Source: Theobroma cacao (lineage: Eukaryota > Streptophyta > Magnoliopsida > Malvales > Malvaceae). Taken from it: DNA of 64,000 nt. The position numbers and the translations under genes are program-made. A model generated the notes under the pieces. The model did no database searches. It was not told the origin of the DNA and worked only from the letters and a program-made list of their open reading frames with translations. Position 1 is the stretch's first letter. Every line of letters starts with the position of its first letter. The stretch covers positions 26,239,136 through 26,303,135 of the forward strand of contig NC_030855.1 of the NCBI RefSeq assembly GCF_000208745.1, read 5' to 3'. Positions 12,501 to 23,536 of the stretch are shown one piece after another.

Positions 12501-15500
12501 TTTGTGAGAGATTTTGAACAAAGGCTTTTAAGATATCACATGTCAGGTTGGAGCAGGTACATACAAGGTCTTTGGAACAATGTTGGATTAAGATTTGGGA
12601 TTTAGTATGAATACAAAATGCAAGGCCACTGAGCATAATTGCAAGGTATTCTTTTGCCAAAAATAAATTGATGACATTGACTAAATATTTGAAGTGAAAA
12701 TTAATAATTAGAGTTCAAGGTGAAAATCATATTATTCTTAAAGGAAAATCTTTTCATGTTAACAATGCTGATTAAGGATTATGCATAGACACATTGTTAC
12801 CAGTATGTACTATCCCGAAAGGAAAAAGGCAGAGATTTTACCAGTATGAACTATCCCAAAAGGCAAAAGGCAGAGATTTTAACCAATACAGTTTTGACAA
12901 CCTTGGAGTTATGAACATTGCATGCTAGAAAAATCATTCACATCCATAAAAGATGCCACTACGATTAAAAGACAGTAACCGTAACTAACCTATCACTGAA
13001 AACCAAACAAAAAATACGTACAAATGCATGAATATAATATCTTTGCCGCTTGGATTTAGCTGTGATGGCGTTTGGATTAAGATCCTAGATTCAAACAATG
13101 GTGCTTGCCCCTGTATATAATGGTCAAGACACAAAAGACTTGGAGGAATTCACTCTCATGGGCAGGAGCAAGACAAAATATTTTCAAGGGTGAAGCACCA
13201 TTAAGATCGTGTTGCTGATTTCTTTACAGTTTTTTTCAAGTACCAAACTCCAAAAGAACCCAGGCACTTATTTGCTTGGTAAATGAGCATACATCTCATT
13301 CTGTGGGTGTTGGTTAATAAGCAAAATGTGATAGCTTAACAGAGTACAATTGGTCTGAATGCATATTTGCTTTGAAATGCACAAAGTTACACTAACACAT
13401 ACACAAAGAGACAGATTCGTACTGTGAATTTAGGAAGTCGGATTTTATACACATCAACAAGTTCCATCATGAGATCAAATAAGTTTGAGAAGGCACTGTC
13501 CAACACCATTCCTGCTATTGAAGGATCTTCTGCTCCATAAAGAAGGCTGCATTACATAACAAAGAGATAATGCGAGAGAAAGAGAGAGAGAGTTATTCTC
13601 GAAGGCACCAAAAAACCTAACATACTGGAAAACAAACTGGTATCAATGCTTTACCTAAGAAGAAACAGCAAAAAATTCTAAAAAGCACCATCAAGAGAAC
13701 ATCCTGTTGACTATATGTTTTTGATGATAACCAAACATTCCTTATTCAGTAATGTCTAACTTTACTATTAGGATCTAGTTTAATTCCTCTAGCAAATTTG
13801 TTAATTAAAGGCAAATCAAAAACGCTTGCTAAATTTAAAGAAGAGTTAATCAGTTAAAGAAGGAAAGAAGAAAGTGATTAGTGAACACAGAACATTAGTA
13901 ACTGATTAATAAGGAGCCTTAATCAGTTAAGACATAACTGAGCGCTGGGTACAAGCAAGACAGAAAAGCATTAATCAATTAGCACCAAGTTTAATTAATT
14001 AAGAAGGTACTGGAAGCTGAAAATAGAGGCATGCTAATGGGTTAAGAAATTGGGTTAATCAGTTAAAACATAAGACCTTAAGTACCTTCAAGTGCCAAAA
14101 TCCAAATTTGAAATAAGTTTGACCGTTGAAGGGAGCCAAAATGAAGAAATTCAAATTCAAAGATTTTCTAATTGATTAAAGCTGATTTTAATCAGTTAAG
14201 GTTGAAGGAAGTGAAGTTTCAATCAATTAAAAGGAGGGTTAACCAATTAAAGAAAGTCTACTGGATAGAGAACTTTGAAAACACAGAGTTCTTAATCAGT
14301 TAGTCTCTTTTAATCAGTTAACACAGTGAACAGAGCTGCCAGACAATACAAGTCAAAGAAGAGCTAATCGGTTAGAGCCTGCCTATAACCAGTTAACGGA
14401 ACTTTGTCTGTCTATTTGAATTTAAATGTTAAAGGATAAAATAATGACTAGAATGACATCAGAGTTGTTCCCAACGGCTATAAGCTGTCTATAACAGCAA
14501 AATCTGTCTCTTTAAGTATAAATTGAAGCTCCAACGGTCAAAGAAATAAGAGAGAGGCACCAAGAGCCTATTTTGAGTAAAAAGCCAAAGAACCTTCTCC
14601 TACACACTTATTCTTCATTCCTATTCTTGCAAAAATGTTTGAGTTTATTTGTATTCATCCTAAATCTGTAAGACTAATCATTTGTACTTCTTTTTCTTCT
14701 CTTTTCTTGGCAAATCAGAGTGTGGGAAGCACTCTAGAGCCTATTTGTAAGGAATTAGAGCTTAGAATAGAAGCTCACCTTATAAAAGCTTAGTGGAAGC
14801 TGTTAATTTCACTGATATAATGAAATTGGTTTGAAAATCCTTGATTGGGAGATAAAGTTAGTGAATATAGGCCACAAGTACCGAACCACTATAAATACTT
14901 GTGCATTATCCACTTCTCTCTACATTTGTTTACTTGTGTCTTTTAACTATAACAAGTTTAAACCTTTTTTCCTCTAGTTGGTTAGGAGCTCTACAAGTTA
15001 AAAAAGGCAAACCTTAAAATTTCTAGTGCTATTCAGCCCCTCTAGCACTCTAACAGGACCAACATAAGCATTTTAAAACACCCAATAACAAGAGCTTTGA
15101 AACATTTCATGTTTAAGAAAGCAAAAGGTGTCAAAAAACAACTAAAAATGCAATAACTTGAGAAGCGACAATTGAAAAACCTGGTGACAGCACCCATTGA
15201 TCGTCCCCAAAGACCTATACGTGATATTTGTTTTTCACTTCTCAAATATGATACCACAATCTTGAGATCATCTCTCTGTCAAGGATTTAAAAATTAATAC
15301 TAAAAAATTATACAAAGACATAAAAGAAAACAAAAACATTCATCAAACTTAGATAACAAACGCAATCAAGTAGAATGGGCACATACCTCATGCCAGCCAA
15401 GGCTAACATAATCACCATCGGATAAGCCTGAACCCGAAAAATCAAGAGTGAATACCGTAATATTTGATGGAAGAAGAATTACGGCAGCCTCATTGGCGTC

Positions 15501-16993
15501 AGCCCTACATCCACTACAATCATCCACAAGGAGAAAAAAGAAAAAATAAATTTTCACCTCTTTTTGTGCTATGCACTCTTTGATAATGATGCAGAACAAT
15601 TCCTTTTAAGGCACAATCCCCTCTAAAACCATTTAAATCTACAATTTGCATGTAACCCAAAAGGCATGAAAAAAATTACATACCTGTTTCCATGGCAGTA
15701 TATAACACAAGGGAGAGGAGTCTCTTTAGGAAAAGGTGAAGGCATATAATGACTACAGCGCAACATATAGCCCCTTGCATTCGTAAGCTGTATACAATTG
15801 AAAAGGATAATCTAACAAGTTCCGAAAAGCTAAAATATAATGCATAGAGATGAGTGACAGACAAAGAGATAAAAGGGAGTAAGGAGGTTAATTGATGTCC
15901 ATACTTGCCTCCAAATCTTGTCTTTTGTACTGCCTTCCAGCAAGTGTAAATTCCCTTTCCCACAGATACTGGTCTGGGTTATAATCAGCCCTGCATGTCC
16001 ACACAAGAAAAGCACAAAAGATTAGTGACTGAAGGGAAGATCAATGATTTGAGCAGCAGTGCAGCTCTTACAAATGCTCAAACCATTGCTTAATAACAAA
16101 GGACCTGCAAATCAACAAATGAGATGGAGGCAACGATAATTAGCTAAGATAGTTCCTTAACATGCAAAGAAGAGATGACTCACACCAGAGAGGATGCAAT
16201 TTGTTTCAAGCTGGCAAGAACAAGCTCTCAACAGGAAGAAACCATTAGGCTCTTAAAATATGAGAGAAGCATTTAGTAATGAAGCCAAATTTGTAGTTTG
16301 GTTATGCTTTACATAGAGATTTGCCCATTTTTGGTGTTTTTTGACAGTGGGGAGGGAAAGCAAAGGTTTCAGATTGATGGGAGTGCCACAATGAAGGGAG
16401 GTGTTTGAAATGCAAATAGCGAGATACATGGACGCAATAACTCTCCCTTTGCACAGAACCCTTCCCAAAAATTTAAGTATAGTCCTCCCTTCTCTGTCTT
16501 ATTTTTCTTCAATTATTTTTATGTTTTTATCTTTCACTTTCTTGAAACTCCTCCCAGTTTAGTGCAAAGGGACAGACTAGACGCTAAGCCAATTTAAGGA
16601 TGGAGTTATGGAGTTGCCAAGTTCTGAGTTTAGGACACCAAAATTGAATTTAAAGGCTCATATTTAGTAACTTTATCATGCTAGCATGGGCACACAATAT
16701 CATAGCCAACGCACTCGAATAATGAGGAACCAATATACAAGGTAAAACTAGTAAGCATAATGAGCTTATAATGATAAACTTATCGATATTATGGACATTC
16801 ACACCTCTTTAAATGAGCTACTAGCATAATTTTGCCTTCACAAAAGGAACAAGATAGAGCTAAAATGCAAAGGAAAGATTAGGCCCCTGGGTTGGTTCCA
16901 ACTTCAAGAGATGGGCGAGGAACCAGGGTGGAATAGAACAACAGAGAGATACCTGGGAGGTCGAATAACAAAATTGATAAACTGATCAATCAT
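9547..16993 (-). CDS. Plant alpha/beta hydrolase superfamily protein (serine-hydrolase fold, S33-like)
   Basis: Thirteen coding exons on the minus strand: 16953-16993, 15909-15990, 15684-15787, 15387-15513, 15181-15275, 13423-13546, 11968-12048, 11664-11762, 11391-11576, 10745-10882, 10608-10664, 10073-10210 and 9547-9753 (1479 nt, 492 aa). It starts MIDQFINFVIRPPRADYNPD, as in the plant family that includes Arabidopsis At3g23540 (from memory). Visible catalytic features are the oxyanion HGNSG strand, nucleophile Ser144 in GRSMG, Asp235 in FGHASDDKF and His263 in FDGDHNS. The roughly 230-residue C-terminal tail is Ser-rich, then strongly basic (MKKRAPTIPKKPKREKFEKL), and lies outside the hydrolase fold. 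The substrate is unknown. Intron 2 uses a GC donor and intron 5 carries an LTR insertion. A non-coding first exon probably lies near 17744-17830. Confidence 0.92.
12799..12880. repeat. 41-bp tandem duplication in hydrolase intron 6
   Basis: Two copies of a unit beginning ACCAGTATG and ending GGCAGAGATTTT lie directly next to each other with a few substitutions. Confidence 0.8.
13705..15055 (+). mobile_element. Solo-LTR-like insertion, SIRE/Maximus-type Copia (tentative class)
   Basis: About 1.35 kb inside intron 5 of the hydrolase gene, starting TGTTGACTATATG and ending CACTCTAACA (TG...CA ends). It contains many copies of a TTAATCAGTTAA-like motif, CCAACGG blocks and a U3-R-like stretch (near 14510-14800), a style I associate with SIRE/Maximus Copia LTRs. 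No internal coding region is present and no perfect target duplication was found. It sits antisense to the host gene. Confidence 0.55.
15788..15908 (-). other. GC-AG intron (intron 2 of the hydrolase gene)
   Basis: On the minus strand the exon ends GATTTGGAG and the intron begins GCAAGTATGG, a strong GC-type donor (AG/GCAAGT). It ends TATACAG before CTTACGAATGC. The protein reads across without a gap (QDLE then LTNARG). Confidence 0.88.
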
Positions 16994-17743
16994 CTTGCTT
17001 TTAGTGAGCTTTTGAAAGTGAAAGACCGTCAGAAGTCAGAACCGTGAACCACTCCGGCAGAGTGTGAGAAGCTCCAAATTCACTTTTTCAACATTTTTGG
17101 TCGCTTGAATTGAACCCCTTCTGTAGCAAGTATGGAGAAGCTTCCTTTTATTGGAACAGAGGGGACAACAGAAACACAGGCATCTTAAGAGCCGTACATC
17201 AAATTATACATTTGCAGTCCCAGAGACTTGAGCAGAAAATTTTCCCACCATCATCACAAAACATCCAACTCCGACCTCCCCTGTCCCAAATTAAAAAAAA
17301 TAAAATAAAACAATTGCTTTTTTAATTTGAGCTGATATTTTCACCACTGCCAGGCCACCCAATTACAAACACATCCAACCTGTTAGCAACTAACCCAAAA
17401 ACAACCAATTAGTACGAAAACAGTTAATGGAAAATGAAACACAAAGCTCAAGCAAAAACTATTCCAGATCTAATGCGCCAAGGACCTAAAAGGAATTTGA
17501 ACTTTGGATTGGACATTCTAATGAAAGTTGTACCGTGAGACATGGGAAGGTGATGAATTTTTCATAGTGCTTTTTTGGAGGAATGAATGCAATTCGAGTA
17601 TCGAAAAAACCCGAAGAAATCCAGTTTCAGATTTCACAAACAGGGGAAAGAAAAGAAACAAACTTTTCAAACCATAACGTGGAAGCAAAAGTTAAAGGAG
17701 TAGAGATTCCAAAATAGGAAAAAAGGAGGAGAGAGAGCTCACT

Positions 17744-19012
17744 GGAATTAGGGCTGTTAGAAGCTGAGAATGGAGGCGGCAACCACCAAGGCAAGAACAA
17801 GTAAGCACAGCTCAGAGCCAGAGAGACGGAGCCTTCTCTTTTGACCCTCCTTACTGGGTCTATCTCTGGGACTGGGACTGGGAGGGTCCAAAATGCAAAT
17901 TGGAATATTGGATTTTTTTTTTATTTTGTTTCCCAATTCCCAAAACCCTTTTTATTACAATCTTTTTTATCTCTTACGACCAGCATTCTTTTTAAAAACA
18001 AAAAACAAAAGGTAACGTTTATCTAACTACACATTTCTTTTGAATTTTCACATAGTGTAAAAAAAAATTGATTTTTAGTATATTTTGTATTAAACTTTTT
18101 ATGAAATTAATGTTTTATAAATAAACAAAGGACATTTTTAAATAGATGCACCCGTGTAACTCACGTGACTAAGGTTTCCAACTCATAACTGTTTATACTT
18201 TCTAGTTTCTTTTCTTACTCACTTCTGTCGGTATAAAGGTACAGTTGAGGCGATCAAGAATGCAAGAAGCTACATTCAGGGAGATTCTCAAACAAAGTGA
18301 AATAAAATGCCAAAGGCATCTCCCTCCAAAGCTTGCTTGCCGCTGATCTCAGATAGTAGCCTTTGCATTTAAGCTATGGGAAGGAAGAGGAAGAGAAATG
18401 ATCCCTCGTTTCCTTGAATAGTGTTTATTTTCAACATGGACAATTGTAATCATTCCACAATGATTTCAATGGCAGCTGGCTGACATTACAGATCACTCCC
18501 CTGTCCTGTCCCCTCTCGAACCTTTCCGTTATTTTTGCTAACTACCCAGCTAGCTAAACCACCCAGTTTTCAAAATGGTCATTCACGCAAAGAAAAACAA
18601 GGGTCATTCATGAGACCTCAAACCATAAAATGATCCAAAGCGCAGTGCAATCAAGTAATCATTTCAACTAATCATTTTCTACCACACTATAGTGTAACGC
18701 AACAGGAAATCTATCTGACGGAAAAGAGCCGCAGAATCATATTGCCATGGAACATCATGAACCAAGCAAAAGAGGCAACTCTTTCAAGATAGCCGCCCCT
18801 CAAATTCCACATGCTAGCTCGAATTGCTATGTATGTTTTGATCAAGATCCACTTCAACAGTTGCTACCTGCAGAGCGCAAACAACTAACATCTGTATGGA
18901 TTCAAAGCTGGTTACCACCTTTTACCAACTCTGGCTAATGCTTCCTTGAATAATTGTTTTTCCTTTCAGTGGGGAGGGGTTAGATTGTTCAAAATTTTTT
19001 ACTGTTTACACT
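17744..19012. other. Hydrolase leader/promoter and intergenic DNA
   Basis: 17744-17830 is a likely non-coding first exon of the hydrolase (minus-strand donor CCAGTGAGC). The rest, up to the stop codon of the phosphatase gene, is AT-rich intergenic sequence and the phosphatase 3' UTR. Short frames here show no domain. Confidence 0.5.
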
Positions 19013-21719
19013 CTAGAGGTTACTACTAGGTGTCACTATCCCTTGAAGCTTCCATCCACCAAATCCTGCTACAGAAAATGCCTGAAAAGGTAACATGGAA
19101 AGGAAGACACTAGGTTCAGTAATGATTCATCCATTAAAAATTATAAACAAATAAACTCAGATAATTATTGAATATGGTGATTATGCTGCACTGGTCAAGT
19201 TTTTCCATCTTCATCTCTGTAAGTCCAGTCCAAAAATGACATTTAACCAATGCTCTCTATATACTTAGAAGTTACTTTAATTAAAAAGAATCTTCTTAAA
19301 ACCTGTCAACCATGAAGAAGGCTATAAGGGATCAGGCAGAAGAAACATCATAAATCTATTGCGAGATGGATTGAAGGATTAAGGTTTCTTATATGTTTAA
19401 TTCCAATCTGCTCTTGTTATAGAATTCATTCAGCAAATTTGTCTTTTATGCAGCACCAGTTTTCTTGAGAAATGCCATGGTAAAACAGCTCAGCCACAAG
19501 GTTTCATCCCCATCCAGTTATGGAAATGAAAGACACCCTTTCAATGAAGAATCTCTCACAGGCACAGTAACTTAGAAAAATAGAAAAAACTCCACACCAT
19601 GAAAAAGAGGTTGACTAAAATCCATGCTCACCAGAAGCAAAAGTTAGGGGACTGCCTCCATTTGTAACCTTATAATCTTACTTATACTTCTCCAGAAGGG
19701 CATCACTCAAACCAGCCCTCTCAACAAGGTTGATCCCACTTCTCCCATTTGTTTACTAATGAAGGACTTATGTAATGATGCCCTAAATTTGAAGCCAGCT
19801 GTGTTTACCCAACACAAGAATAGGTTTCAAAAAATTTTAGCACTAGGCCTTATTGATGTTTCTACTTCAATTGACTATGGCTTTAAAAGTTTTTTAAATA
19901 TCATGACAGACATATCTGGTCCAACAAAAAATCCTATAGGCCTCTACATGAACCCTTGTATAGTCTGATTTTATGTTGCTCAGACACTTCATCTTTCCTG
20001 ACCTGTGCCTGATACAAATCTGACAGGTGTCGTATGGCTTTCTGACCCTCCAAATATAAGGTAAAACTTAGAAAAAGTAGAACATATCCGTGTCAGACAT
20101 ACCTGTATCCCACATTCACCCCTGAGTATGAGCAACATAATCCTGATTTCATACAAATTAGGCAACTAGGTTTAAGCAGAAATGTCCAACTACAATTTTC
20201 TTATTGAAAAAAAAAGGAAGAAGAAGAAGATGAAGAACAAAAGAAAGAAAGCCTGCATCAGTCTGATCCATCATGCAACCTGTTCTCAAACATAACTTCA
20301 ACCAACTCCACCATCAAATCTTCAGATTCTATGAAAGCATGCAACTATATAGTCCTTGAGACAGAAACTAAATTTTGCCTCATGAGAACTTATGAAAATA
20401 GTTTACAAGTCCAAGTTAGCACCACTTCTACCAGATCAATTGTTGCAGATGCAAGTAGAAGTTGTTAAAGAGTATAATTGTTGCGGAAAAAACATAGAAT
20501 ATAGAAGTATTAAGCGGTTGGACCCGGCATATTGCTGAACTTATAAAGTTTATACTTCATATACATTACTTCCACAAAAAAAAAAAAAAAGGTAAAAATG
20601 ACAATGAGACAACATGACAGAAAATATTTTATGAAGAAAGGAAATGTAACCTCTTCCCAAGATTTTCCAGTAGCTTCAAGCAAAGCAGCATTGCAGGTCT
20701 TGAGCTCTATGGAAGCACCGGTGAACATGGAGGCTGCCTCTTCCCATCCCCTATTATGCCCCATACACCTGTATAACTAAAAAAGTGTGACTGCGTGATA
20801 ACTATGAGGAGACATTTTCTTCGGACATATGCATGCCATAATACTAAATCAGGTTTCAAGTAAAGAGTGGCAACTTATAGTTACCCAATGCTTGAACTTG
20901 AATGACAGGCAGAAATAAAAAGAAGACACCGAAAGAAAAATCAAAGTGAGAATAAGAGAGTAGGGACAAAAAGAAACTGACATGATGGTAAGTATTTCAT
21001 CCCTTGAATACTGACAGATAGTTCGTTGGAGGTGTTCAGCAGTCTGGCCATCCATGGCTGCAATGGAATAAAAACTTGAGATAAAATGGACCTCCGCTTC
21101 CAGAAAACCACGCACCTGTTCCTGCATGATATTAAGTGTTGCCCTCGTTCGCAGGGCATCACTGGAGCAATATGAATCAAGAGAATGAGATTTTTTTCTC
21201 TTTTAAAAAGCAATAATATGAATTTCGAAATATGATGTTGAGAGAAAATAAGCTAGCTAACCTAGATAAAATAAGCTGAGGGATCCAACCCATATGCTGG
21301 AGCTTTTTAGAAACCAAGGCAGCATCAGCTCGTCCGGTTTTACTGAGAGGACGGTCATGATCTGATGGGGTTGCGGTTCGCCAAATTACAGCGTTCACCA
21401 TTAATATAGCAAGGAGAAGCGATTAAGCATGGTTTGTAGTAATTAAACAAGAGGCTAGACTGCTACCGAAAGAAATTAAAAGAAAAAAAAACAGGGTACC
21501 TCGCAGAGCTGTATGTTGCCAAGAACTCTTGGCATGGCGAAGCAGAATGAGGCGGCGAGAGACGGGTTGGGCCTCCGACGCAGCTAGCTCCGCCTCCGTC
21601 TCAATCATTGAACAACTCCTCCTCCAGCGCAAACGGATAGGGATTGGTGTTAAGCCCATGGCCAATGGCTTAGAGGTGGAGGGGGAAATGCCCACTCCCA
21701 CTGCAGCACTAGCATTCAT
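19013..21719 (-). CDS. SixA-like histidine phosphatase (phosphoglycerate mutase-like), probably plastid-targeted
   Basis: Five exons on the minus strand: 21500-21719, 21262-21361, 20982-21161, 20651-20768 and 19013-19081 (687 nt, 228 aa). The first 50 or so residues are Ser/Ala-rich and poorly conserved, as expected for a chloroplast transit peptide. The catalytic core starts RRLILLRHAKSSW, with the phospho-accepting His62 in the RHA signature. DHDRPLSKTGRADAA, the Ser-Asp-Ala-Leu-Arg-Thr-Arg block, AMDGQTAEHLQ and CMGHNRGWEEAA (second catalytic His) follow, ending GGWKLQGIVTPSSNL. From memory it matches the plant family of Arabidopsis At3g52155; the substrate is unknown. Later in-frame Met codons at residues 21 and 38 are possible alternative starts, but the first gives the better targeting peptide. 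Confidence 0.92.
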
Positions 21720-22024
21720 TTCTGATTGCAGTGATGTTCTGGTTCCTGTATTACGCTGCTATTGCCAATTGTTGTTTCCTGAGTGTCTCCTTTTCCCTCT
21801 AATCAATAATCTCAATATATACCCTTCTATTCTATTTAGAGTGCTCCATTGGACCAGGTCGGGCCTGGTTTAGGATGGGCCATTCCGGATCGATACTTTT
21901 AAAAGCTAACTCCGATGCTGACCCAGTCCGCTACATCCATACTCTGCCCATGTGTATTTTGCTAATATAGTAATTGGAATTTGATAGTCTTGGACACTTA
22001 GAGAATTTTGGGACCTTGCACTTG

Positions 22025-22706
22025 TGTGACGCCCCTTTTGTGGAGAAGGGCGGGACAGTCCAATGGCAAGGGCTTGAGGCTCGGGAATGGGCGAGCCAAC
22101 CCGAAGATGGACTAGCAACGAGGGCTGGAACCTCAATTTGGCACCAAGGGACTTAAGACATCGATACCCATGGGCGGATAAGCGTGCAGACCAGCTATCA
22201 GATTGGCCGTGCGGGCCAGCAGATAGGCAATGTGTGAGGGCCAGTACGCAGACGGGGTGCGCAAGCATGCAGGAAAATGGCATGCGGCAAAGCTGGCAAA
22301 TTGGCTCGCAGCTGGTGGGGGCAAACTGCCTAGGCAGTCTGCCAGAAGCGCGGGAAATACTGGCCAGCTCGGGACCTGCGAGGCAGTCTTTGCCTGTCGT
22401 TGGCAACAGTGCCAGAAGTGCGTCAGACGGGCCCAGTAGAGTTCAAAACAGCCCCTAGCCGGGAACTGCCTTGTAACGGCTCCAAGGGGTCCTAGGCTAT
22501 TTAAACCTCTTGAGCCCCCTCATTTGTGACTAATGACTCTTGTATTGAAAATTCTATCAATAAAAGCTCTCTCTTTGTTCTCTCAACTCTCTTGCGCTTG
22601 TCATATTCGATCTAACTAGCTAACTTGAGAAGGCTGCTAGCCTTTCTAACCCCTTTTAGCAAGGCAAAAGCTAGGCCACACGGGTCAAGAGAAAACTCCC
22701 GTGACA
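22025..22706. mobile_element. Solo LTR with target-site duplication
   Basis: A 682-bp element begins TGTGACGCCCC and ends CTCCCGTGACA. It is flanked by CTTG on both sides, or ACTTG if the last base is shared (22020-22024 and 22706-22710). It is markedly more GC-rich than its surroundings. Near its right end it has a TATA-like CTATTTAAACC (about 22497) followed by AATAAAAGC (about 22559), as expected for U3 and R. No gag/pol lies nearby, so this is a recombined LTR, probably Gypsy-type. The open frames inside it are not genes. Confidence 0.72.
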
Positions 22707-22710
22707 CTTG

Positions 22711-23536
22711 CATGTGATAGATTCCACACTGTTTTTTGACTTGCAACTTATTTTATTGTTCATAAAATGATCATATTTACATTTGTATACATATGCATTT
22801 AAATCATATGTTTAGTTTACAGAAAGATACATGCGTTAGGCAAATTAAAAGTACCACTACAAGTGGCAAACCATCTCTCTTATAAAATACAAGAGAGGAG
22901 AACATTAATTTCAGTTACAAGTGTGACTCTGGTAGAGTTCAAAAAGAAGAGGGATGATATTAGTTGGAGAAATACAAGTGCTGCGGCGTTCCTTGAGCAA
23001 CAATAAGCAAGGAGAGGAGCTCATATACTGAATTTTTAAATCCTATTCCATAACCTTGACTTGATCATATGTATGTTTTATACTAGATTCGGAAATCTGC
23101 AAAATAATATTCAGTGCCAAGTATATACCCGGTATGTGGTTTTTTTTAGCTATCTTTCTCATACCAGATGGCCAATCCATATGGAAAATGAGAACACAAC
23201 TTCGCAGACAAGGTTCAAGGATTTGGACCATGAAAGGTCCCTTCCAAATTCCAATACGAGAGTATGTACATTAAGTTTATAAACACTGCGCACTACACTA
23301 CACTATACTACACTCTCATTTGATCTAGTTGTTCCGTTGAGATAATGGAGAACTATAACTTCCCAAATCGAGTAAAAGAAAAAGGTGTGTAATAATAAAT
23401 ATTCACAAAGCACAACTTTTCAATTATTATTTTGTACATATTTAAGGAAATACATACACATGAGGAATTTCTTCTGAGTGATAAAGGAAAAGAACAAAAA
23501 GTTTCTTTGGCTCAGTCTCAAGCTAGTAGCTGAAGA
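22711..23536. other. Intergenic DNA and 3' flank of the QWRF gene
   Basis: AT-rich sequence with a short CACTA-type simple repeat near 23288-23315. No gene is supported. Confidence 0.5.

Noticed and set aside
21906..22458. Long open frames on both strands around 22 kb
   Set aside because: They lie inside a GC-rich solo LTR with a target duplication; high GC reduces stops. No protein family recognised.
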